DNA of 64,000 bases, taken from NCBI GenBank assembly GCA_022495995.1, contig JAFEMH010000977.1:362501-426500 (forward strand), written 5' to 3'. A program made the translations under genes and the position numbers. The notes below the pieces were generated by a model. That model was given only the letters and a program-made list of their open reading frames with translations, was not told the DNA's origin and did not search any database. Below, one piece after another: positions 55,786 through 64,000 of this stretch (position 1 is the first letter of the stretch; each line of letters begins with the position of its first letter). This stretch comes from Adenophora triphylla var. japonica (taxonomy: Eukaryota; Streptophyta; Magnoliopsida; Asterales; Campanulaceae).

Positions 55786-56956
55786 TCTCTTCAGGTCCTG
55801 ATACATCTTCGTGCTTCCAGGATTAATAGTAAATCAGGATTTGTGGCCTTCCTTTAACACTTGTCTTTTGATCTCCGGTGAAGAAGGTACGCAGATTCTA
55901 CCCTTGAATGTCAAAATCCCATCCTTGTTCAACCCAAACTCCCCAGTCTTTCCATCTTGTAACTTTCCCAAAATTTTCTTCAATTCAATATCATTCTGCT
56001 GAGCTTCCAAAAGATCCCCATGTAGAGTAGGAACTGCCCTGACATTCGCAAATAACATATCACCTCTCAATTCCCGAGACACCAAAGATGATAAATGAGC
56101 CTTACGGCTAATAACATCAGCCACCACGTTAGCCTTTCCTGGATGATAGGAAATGACACAATTATAGTCCTTCAGAAGCTCCAACCAACGCCTTTGTCTG
56201 TTGTTCAACTCTTCTGGGTAAACAAGTATTTCAGACTCTTATAATCCGTGAATATCTCAAATTTTGCTCCATACAAATAGTGCTTCCACTTATGCAACGC
56301 AAAAACAATAGCAGCTAGCTCCATATCATAGGTAGGATAATTCTGCTCCGCTGGTGATAACTTCCTCGAAGCATACGCAATTACCTTCCCATTTTGCAGA
56401 AGGACACAACCCAATCCTTCTTTGGAGGCATCACTGAAAATAACAAAATTCTCGCACCCATCTAGAAGTGTAAGGATCGGAGCTGAAGTCAATCTCTTCT
56501 TCAATTCAGAAAAGCCAGCTTCACACTTCACATCTCAAATAAATGGTACATCCTTCCGAGTCAATCTGGTCAACGTAGTTGCAATCCTCGAAAATCCCTC
56601 TATAAATCTTCGATAATACCCCGCTAAACTAAGGAAACTACGAACCTCAGTCACTGTAGAAGGCTGTTTCCAGTTGACTACGGCCTCAATCTTTGTAGGA
56701 TCCACAGCAATACCAGTATTGGATACCACATGACCCAAGAAAGAAATCTATTCAAGCCAAAACTCACATTTGCTGAACTTTGCAAATAACTGTTTTCACG
56801 AAGCACGGATAAAACAATTCTCAAGTGCTTCTCATGGTCTTCCCTGAATTTTGAATATATCAGGATATCATCAATAAAAACCACAACAAAACTGTCAAGA
56901 TAGGGCTTGAAAATTCTGTTCATCATGTCCATAAATACTGCTTGTGAATTGGTCAC
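55786..56956 (-). pseudogene. pol: Chr-1 RT C-terminus and RNase H
   Basis: [22 protein letters not shown] then IDDILIYSK, with the catalytic FIDD intact. A frameshift near 56740 is followed by [20 protein letters not shown]. RNase [57 protein letters not shown]. Then SYHPGKANVVADVISRKAHL links to the integrase. Confidence 0.88.
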
Positions 56957-58031
56957 CCAAATGGCATAACAAGAAATTCATAATGCGCATACCTTGTTCT
57001 GAAACTGTTTTAGAAATATCATCTGGCTTAATTTTCAACTGATGGTATCCGCTATGCAAGTCAAGCTTGAAATAGATAACGGAACCTTGAAGTTGATCAA
57101 ATAAATCATCAATGTGAGGAAGAGAATCTTTGTTTTTGATAGTAACTTGATTCAGAAGTCTATAATCAATACACAACCTCAATGTACTATCCTTCTTCCT
57201 GACAAACAAAACTGGTGCTCCCCAGGGTGAAATACTGGGATGAATGAAACCCCTGTCTAACAATTCCTGCAACTGGATATTCAACTCTTTTAACTCAGCT
57301 GGAGCCATTTTGTAAGGTGCTTTAGAAATTGGTGAAGTACCTGGCAATAAGTCAATACAGAACTCCACCTCTCTATCCGGAGGCATAGAATACTCAGTTG
57401 AGAATACATCAACATATTCATTCACAATTGGAACAGAAGATAGCTCAGGAGACTTCTTACTAGAGTCTACCATATATGCCAAGTACCCCTCACACCCCTT
57501 TGATAACAACTTTCTAGCCTTTAATGTAGATATAACATGAATGCCAAATAAAGACTTATCAGCATCAAATATAAACACAGGCACATCAGGCATAGAAAAG
57601 GTGACTCGCTTCTTGCGATAGTCCACCAAGGCATGACAATTACTCAACCAGTCCATGCCTAAAATGACATCAAAATCTCGGATTGGTAACTCTACCAAAT
57701 CCACTGGCAATACATGCCCACATATAACCACCTCACAAACATGATAAATCAAAAAGGATTCGAGGCACTCTCCAACAGGAGTAGAGACCTCTAGCACATA
57801 AGGCAACAACTTAGGAAACTTATGTAAAGTGAATGCAAAATGAGATGCCACATAAGAATGGGATGCCCCAGGTTCTATAAGAATACTAGCCCTGACACCT
57901 GAGACATGTACTATACCTCTAATGACCGCGGTGGGATCTACCGCGCCTCGACCCAAGGCAAACACTCTACCTTGCTCCCTTTGTGGGTCATCACCAGTTT
58001 CAGCCATTACACCAATCCCTGCAGTAAACAC
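56895..58031 (-). pseudogene. pol: Chr-1 protease and N-terminal RT
   Basis: A 378-codon frame. The protease reads [20 protein letters not shown], where the catalytic D of the usual D-[PS]-G is E, then [22 protein letters not shown] reads [60 protein letters not shown] and [16 protein letters not shown] one-base loss near 57000 shifts out of frame before the MPFG motif. No gag residues precede it except a few (GRVFALGRG) from the gag end. Confidence 0.88.
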
Positions 58032-58093
58032 TCGGTGTCAGATATCACACACTCCCCCTTAGACTAGACTTCTACCCTTGACTTCTAACCAAT

Positions 58094-58105
58094 GCTCTGA
58101 TACCA
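58094..58105 (-). promoter_or_regulatory. tRNA-iMet primer binding site of Chr-1
   Basis: On the minus strand TGGTATCAGAGC, complementary to the 3' end of initiator tRNA-Met, two bases after the LTR. Confidence 0.88.
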
Positions 58106-59039
58106 ACTGTGGGGCCTTCCCAGACCCGGGAACTATAAACTCGTGCCCCGATCTGGAGCGTCCCAAATCACCTCCTAAAAAAACACTTTCTTTTCTTTTA
58201 TTTAACTTGAAAAGTAAAATATAGACTTTAACAATTTCGACATAACCTCTTTACCTGGAGGTGATATAAAAACATGCTTTAAAAACATAACCTGTTTAAG
58301 TTACAAACACTACAATATAAAGGCTTACATAAGCCAACTTTAAAAGACAACCAGACCCATACTTAGATACAACAGAACACAACTAAAAATGTTTTATAAC
58401 AGTTTCCCCAGTACACAATAACCACAACTACTTCCAACACCCACACAAATCATATACATACCCTGACAACCCAAAAGACGATCCAACTCCTTCCCGGCCT
58501 CACCGGTCTGGTCTACCTGTCTTAGCGAAATCTAAAACAGTAAAGGGAGAAGGGGTGAGAATAAATCTCAGCAAGCTATTATGGATGCAACAATATGCCA
58601 TATAATATTCAACTCATAAACAGGCTGCACGTAATCACATTGGTAAAGCGGTAAACACATTTCGTTACCTTATTTACCTTTCCCATTCTGACCAATAAGT
58701 CGTACAATACTGGGGGTAGCTACTCCCCTCATTTGTGAATTGCTTTAAGCATATTCACAGGTAACCAGAAGAAACTAGCTAACTGCATGGCTGTAAGGCC
58801 TATAGCTCGATACAGAAGCTATCAACCATAAGAAACTAGCAAAACTGTAAGGCTTATGGCACGATACAGAGCTATCAAGGAATCAAGTATAATGTAATTC
58901 AATCAGTTATAGAACAAATCCATAATTGATTGTATCCCATTATACCCCCACATATCAGATGATATCAATACAGTCAAGCACATAATAGATACTTGAAATT
59001 AAATCCACACTTTGGGATATCAATACAGAACATGGTACT

Positions 59040-59365
59040 ATTACTCATGTTAAACCAATCACAATAGTGTAACATATATTTAAACACTACTGAACAACAA
59101 CAATCCAACAACAGGGTGTTAATACTCCTGTTCAAACCAATGAAACAGTGTAACATGTATTTAAACACTATGTGCACACACCAACCATGAATATGTAAAC
59201 ATATATGGGTACAATGTATATCAAGTAAGCCCTACATATCCATGTCATAAAACCAATATAGAAGTGCAACATATATTTCACGCACTATATGAACCAATAA
59301 TCATATATAGGTAACCACGTAGAGGTACAATGTCGTACAAGTAGCCCTACGCATTCACAATATAA
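59040..59365. repeat. Degenerate direct repeats in the Chr-1 LTR
   Basis: GTGTAACATATATTTAAACAC-like phrases at about 59066, 59150 and 59264, and GGTACAATGT with AGCCCTAC at about 59208 and 59324. About 110-bp imperfect units. Confidence 0.6.
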
Positions 59366-59624
59366 CTTGAAACACCTTCTATAAAGGTTTCATATCAATT
59401 TACCAAGTTTTGATAACTTTGGTTAAAGTTTTACAATTGACTTTCAACCATTTTCAGAACAATATTTAAATCCCTTCCCAATATCAATTTGGACCATTTA
59501 AGGTTCCATAAGAAAGTACTAACGTTGTACTCTAATCATAGTTAAAGAGGAACTAATTCCATCCCAGTTTGATTAGGTTTAAATGGTCTAGAAACTAACA
59601 CCCTAAAACTGCACTTGGCACAAC

Positions 59625-59755
59625 TCGTGCCCCATGGCACGACTCGTGCCCTTGGCCTCAATAATAATCAGCACGAGTGAACTATTTTTCACGACTCGTG
59701 GTCACGAGTGAAAGGCATGGGAACAACTCGTGCTCCAGGGCACGAGTCGTGCCCT
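59625..59755. repeat. Cluster of CACGAGT/ACTCGTG sites
   Basis: ACTCGTG or CACGAGT occurs about nine times in 130 bases, several as the palindromes GGCACGACTCGTGCC and GGCACGAGTCGTGCC. Function unknown; possible protein-binding sites of the LTR. Confidence 0.7.
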
Positions 59756-60810
59756 TCAGAAAAATCTCAGCTCACAGCCAAAACATCAGCAGGCTTGGAA
59801 CTTTTAACATTTCCATTCTATCCTTTATCTCAACCTTCTTAATTAATGCTTACTCTAACTTGGTTTAAAGCAAAATATGCTCCATCTACAACAGTGAATG
59901 ATTAAGTAGGACAGTTGACTTGAATGCAACTTAATCCAATAGCAAGGAAATGGTGGGTTTAGCACACCATCTAGAGGACAATTGATTCCAAACATTGAAA
60001 TCTCTCTCTCTATCTCTCTCTCACACCCACAGTGAGCATCCTTCAAAACCAAAAGGAATGGTTCGGTATCAACTATATACTCCCTCCAACCTATTTCAAT
60101 CCATTTCAAAACCCATTTTCGTTTCATTCCAAAAATCCAAATAAATTACCAAAACTACCCAGGATCATTTATATATCCATAGTATCAACATTAAATATGG
60201 AATGAGAAATTATTGAAAGAAATCATAATAACTTACCAAAATATTTCAAAAATAATAAAAATTCTAATCTGCTAGGAACGATCTACGCACCTCCCCGATC
60301 ATTTTGACGCAGTCGGATTTAAAAACGAATTAATATTAAATTTATGGGGAATTTCTAAATGAAATAAAATCATTATAGGTTGAAAGAAAAAAAGAACAGG
60401 GACGGAGGGAAGTATTTATTTCTTTCTCTAACTCTCTGGAATGTATACGAAGGTTGGAGATATATATTGAATTTTTTCACTTAAGCTCCTCCAAGATTCT
60501 AGTTATTACAATTAACATCCTTAACTTTAACTATTACACTTAAGCACCTCACTAAAATTTATATATTTTTACTTAAATTTCACCAATTAAAATATCAACT
60601 ACAAAATTCCTATTTATCTATTTAGACATTATATAATTAAAATTAATTTATTAACATCTAAAATCACGTAGTTTAGCAATTTATCCCAAATAAACACTTA
60701 ATAAATCCAAATACCATATAATGCATAATAGGAGATGCAATGCACCCCACCCCCCCCCCTCATGTGCTCAACATGTGACCAAAATAGTGCCTAGGTTTAG
60801 GGTCGTGACA

Positions 60811-61710
60811 GTCCTCCCTCAGGTTTGGCCAATAATAACTTAGCGAGATGATCTTGTCAGCTAAGGTTCTGGCCCCCGGATGTCCGCCGCAAACTCCTTC
60901 ATGTACTTCAGCCAAGAGGTTCTCAATTTCCTTGGGGTAGACACACCTCAGCAGGGCTTAGTGAAAGATCTTCGGTAGAGGACTCCGTTCATCACAACGA
61001 ACCTTAGTGACCTCTTCTTGATAAGTTTGGCTTGTGCTTCATCTTCTGGGAGTTGGCTCTTCTCGATGTAGTTTATGTAGTCATCGATCCAGCATCTCTC
61101 ATCTCCATCTAGGAGCATGACTTGTAGCCTTTCATACGCGGGTTTTTCAGCAAAAACTATGTATGGATTGGAGTTAGACTCAGACACATCCATAGTCGCT
61201 AGTTTAGACAGAACGTCCGCGATTTGGTTATCCTCCCTACCTATTTGTTTGATCTCGAAAAATTCCATCTTCTTCGTCATGTCTAGGACAAGGTCTCTAT
61301 ATTTGGTAAGGATGGGATTTTGGGTGTTATACTCTCCCTTCACTTGTTTGACAACAAGTTGGGAGTCATAGAATGCTGCCACCTTAGTTGCTCCATAGAA
61401 GAAAGCCAACTTGATACCAAATATTAGAGCTTCATATTCAGCTTGGCTGTTGGAGGCAGGGAACTTGAATCGGATGATGTCTTGCATAGTGTACTCTCCT
61501 TCTGGACTTACTAGTACAACTCCAGCTCCACTTCTCTCCTTCGTAGCCGATCCATCCGTGTATAAGACCCAAGAGTTGGATGGGAGTTCAATGGGAGACT
61601 CTTCTTCTTCCGAAGTGTTTTGCTTACGGGAAGTGGGGACGTGTTCACCCATGAAGGCAGTCTCAACCATGAAGTCAACCAAGGGTTGTGCCAGGAGGGT
61701 CTTCCTTGGT
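60811..61710 (-). pseudogene. pol: Tat-5 second RNase H and integrase start
   Basis: Second RNase H: NSWVLYTDGSATKERSGAGV, PASNSQAEYEALIFGIKLAF, KVAAFYDSQLVVKQVKGEYN, IGREDNQIADVLSKLATMDV. Then LRFVVMNGVLYRRSF and, after a TAA near 60958, the integrase zinc region ENLLAEVHEGVCGGHPGART with YYWPNLRED, cut by the Chr-1 LTR at 60810. Confidence 0.87.
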
Positions 61711-62800
61711 TGGTACGTGATATCAAACTCAGTAAGAGCGATAGACCATTCAGGAGACGTCCGGAGCCATCCAACTTATACAGAATTTTCTTCAACGGTT
61801 CATTGGTATACACAGTGATGGGGTGCACAGAAAAGTAGGCACGTAGTTTTCTTGAGGCAATAACTAGTGCGTACGCTATCTTTTCTACGTTGAAATATCT
61901 GCTCTCCACGTCTGACAATGCATTAGAGACATAGTTGACTGGCTTTTGTGTTCCTTCATCGTTACGTATAAGAACAGCTGCAACTGCTTGATCTGAGACG
62001 GCTAGGAATACATATAGCATCTCACCAGTAATCGGACTGCTAAGCAAGGGAGGGGAACCCAAGTACTCCTTCAACCGGAGGAATGCTTCGGAGCATTTGG
62101 GAGTCTAGGAGAAGCTCTTGGTACCCTTCAATACCTTGAAGAACGGCAGCGATTTTTCGGCGGATTTGGCGATGAATCTTCCAAGTGCCGCTATTCTTCC
62201 ATTTAATCTCTGAACCTCCTTGATGTTGATAGGTTCCTTCATGTCAATTAAGGCCTTGATCTTTTCAGGGTTTGCCTATATTCCCCTTTGTGATACCATG
62301 AAGCCTAAGAACTTTCCACCTGTCACCCCAAACACACACTTACTTGGGTTTAGCTTCATGTTGTTTGCTCGGAGATTATTTATTGTTTCCTCCAAGTCAG
62401 AGGCGTGCCTGCCCTCCTTGGTCTTTATGACCATATCATCTATGTAGGCCTCCATGTTTCGACCTATCTGTGTGCCAAATACTTGATTCACCATGCGTTG
62501 GTACGTGGCACCCGCATTTTTAAGCCCAAAGGGCATCATGACATAGCAGTAATTTCCCCCCATGTGTTTGGAAGGCCGTCTTCTCGATGTCCTCTTCCGC
62601 CATTTTGATCTGATGATAGCCTGAATAGGCATCTAGGAAACTAAGAGTTTGGTGTCCAGCAATGGAGTCAACCAACTTATCAATTATGGGGAGAGGATAA
62701 CTGTCTTTAGGGCAAGCCTTGTTAAGATCAGTGAAATATATGCACATTCGCCACTTCCCATTTTGCTTCTTCACCATCACTACGTTGGCCAACCAAACGG
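61711..62800 (-). pseudogene. pol: Tat-5 reverse transcriptase and first RNase H
   Basis: RT: NGKWRMCIYFTDLNKACPKD, LSFLDAYSGYHQIKM, VMMPFGLKNAGATYQRMVN, MEAYIDDMVIKTKEG (catalytic YIDD intact) and KLNPSKCVFGVTGGKFLGF. Stops and frameshifts near 62520, 62275 and 62105. RNase H 1: MLYVFLAVSDQAVAAVLIRN, PVNYVSNALSDVESRYFNVE. A frameshift near 61770 leads to the second RNase H. Confidence 0.87.
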
Positions 62801-62849
62801 GGTACTTTACTTCTCAAATAATTCTAGCGCTAAGTAACTTTTGCACCTC

Positions 62850-63924
62850 TTACTTGATAGCTTCCTCCTTGTCCCTTGCAAAATTTCTCCTTGTCTGTGA
62901 GATGGTTTTTGCCAATGGATCCACTTCCAAGCGGTAAAGGGCTACTTCTTTATTGATCCCCCTCATGTCTTCGACTCTCCAAGCAAAGACGTCGAGACTA
63001 TTTTTTAAGATGGAGATGATTTCTTCCTTCTCTTCTGGGGATAGCTGGCCCCCGAGTTTAATTTTTTGTTCAGGATAGTCAGGATTGATGACTACCTCTT
63101 CCAGTTCGTCCACAGGCTCCATTTCAGGACCGTCTCAAAATTCCAGAGACTCGATGATGATTTCTCTAATTCTCCTACCCTCATTGTCATTCACGTTGAG
63201 GCCTTCTTCTTCCATTAGTTCATCAACGTCGAGCAGAGAGACTATCCTTAAGTCAGGGTTGGCCCCTCGAGTTCTGGCCGTTGACGAGAACAGGATCTGC
63301 CTCAGAGACGGACGGAACTATGCCTTGGTCAGCTGCAATTTCTAGGACCATAGGCTCTTCATCTAGTACCTCACGAATATAGCTCATCTTAGAGCTGGTA
63401 TGGGTATTTTTAAAAGATTTAGAGATCTTGATATTATCCTCCGGGGTATCTATCTCCACGCTTTTAGATTTTTTTTGGCTCTTCACGACATGCTCCAAGA
63501 AGTCCTTGGCAGTCGCCCTCACGCATCCAATCCCAGCATGAGTAGGAAATTTGACTTGTTGGTGAGGAAGGGAGGCGACCAACCCAAGTTTTGCTTGACT
63601 TGGAATGCCCAGGATAGCATAATAATCACTTGTTAGATACATGACTACGAAAGTGACAGTAGCCTCGGATCGGAAGGGATGTTTGCCGATTTCTAGTTCC
63701 AATTCAACAGTTCCCTTGGCACCAACTTTATGGTTGGTAAAACCTTCTAGCCTTCCATGATAAGGCTCCAACATGGTGTCTTTTAATCCCATCAGTTGGA
63801 AGGCAGAGTAGTTCAAAATATCTTGGGAGGCCCCTGTGTCAACAAGAAGTCTTTCAGATTCAACATTATCAATTCGACCCTTTATCACCAAGGGTTGTTC
63901 ATGGGCAGCATGGCTCCCTGCCAA
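62850..63924 (-). pseudogene. pol: Tat-5 protease and linker
   Basis: Protease: ESERLLVDTGASQDILNYSA with the D-T-G-A active site, then YYAILGIPSQAKLGLVASLP. A linker follows, then INPDYPEQKIKLGGQLSPEE and LDVFAWRVEDMRGINKEVAL, the RT entrance typical of Tat. Stops at 63253 and near 63137. Gag would lie to the right, mostly outside the window. Confidence 0.85.
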
Positions 63925-64000
63925 TTCATTGGGAGAAAAGCTAATGAACTTTTCCGCCTTGTGAACCTAAGAGGATCGTGGTACACCTTGCTTAGTTCAT

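Larger units (their letters stand above)
55290..60810 (-). mobile_element. Chr-1: Tekay/Del-like chromovirus, gag and 3' end missing
   Basis: Minus strand: 5' LTR 58108-60810, tRNA-iMet primer site, then protease, RT, RNase H and part of integrase to about 55290. The primer site lies only 62 bases before the first protease codon, so gag is gone. The integrase core breaks off after the second catalytic region, and chromodomain and 3' LTR are absent. It inserted into the integrase of Tat-5 (GTCCT at 60811 is the candidate duplication). Confidence 0.82.
58108..60810 (-). repeat. 5' LTR of Chr-1
   Basis: 2703 bp; on the minus strand TGTCACGACCCTAAACC to GGAAGGCCCCACA. The left end is set by the primer site, the right end by the switch into Tat-5 integrase. 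It contains degenerate direct repeats (58790-58875, 59040-59365), a cluster of CACGAGT palindromes (59625-59755) and a C-run at about 60750. Confidence 0.8.
60811..64000 (-). mobile_element. Tat-5: Tat-lineage gag-pol fragment
   Basis: Minus strand, running off the right edge. Protease, RT, RNase H, second RNase H and the start of integrase are present; integrase is broken by Chr-1. Sequence is clearly different from Tat-1 to Tat-4 (for example DTGAS at the protease and an intact YIDD). Confidence 0.87.

Overview
This is nuclear DNA of a flowering plant, most likely a eudicot. The whole window behaves as a nested stack of LTR retrotransposons around a few broken host sequences. I see no intact cellular gene and no rRNA, tRNA or CRISPR. 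The evidence for a plant is the Ty3/gypsy Tat-type gag-pol with a second RNase H, a Tekay/Del-like chromovirus primed by tRNA-iMet, GT-AG introns, a plastid-type pyruvate dehydrogenase E1-beta retrocopy, an FLZ/DUF581-like fragment and a plant En/Spm-type transposase-like gene.

Elements (my names). Tat-1 (+) runs from the left side to its 3' LTR at 22703-23228. It is broken by element A (3' part, 1-4391, in gag), element B (6285-15875, in protease) and a solo LTR of the A family (16779-18519, in reverse transcriptase). Tat-4 (-) spans 23549-51702 with target duplication ATATG. Its 5' LTR is fused to a pyruvate dehydrogenase E1-beta cDNA. Tat-2 (+, 24530-48853, duplication ATGAA) sits inside Tat-4. 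Inside Tat-2 sit Tat-3 (-, 26750-35863, duplication CTTAT/CTTAC) and element C (36224-44965, duplication ATTCC). To the right, 51708-52411 is an FLZ-like fragment, 52625-54614 a transposase-like pseudogene (-), about 55290-60810 a chromovirus Chr-1 (-) lacking gag, and 60811-64000 a further Tat element, Tat-5 (-), into whose integrase Chr-1 inserted.

Elements A, B and C form one group. They have long LTRs (about 1.7-2.05 kb), a TGGCGACTC-type primer site (B, C), no visible gag-pol (B, C), and tandem repeats just before the 3' LTR that differ in every element. They share folded modules: a U5 hairpin, an array of four CCTCT/AGAGG hairpins (B, C), a CTACG/CGTAG hairpin and a hairpin touching the polypurine tract. 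Several stems keep pairing while the bases change, which points to selection on RNA (or DNA) structure. They look like non-autonomous Tat/Ogre-like elements that would depend on proteins from others. Element A also carries an antisense plant-mobile-domain gene.

The Tat-1, -2 and -3 copies carry an antisense, intron-containing gene between integrase and 3' LTR, and all four Tat-1 to Tat-4 copies have a covarying hairpin just after integrase. All coding parts carry nonsense codons, frameshifts or deletions, so I annotate them as pseudogenes. The order of events is readable: FLZ-like locus, then Tat-1 and Tat-4, then insertions into Tat-1 and Tat-2 into Tat-4, then Tat-3 and element C into Tat-2.
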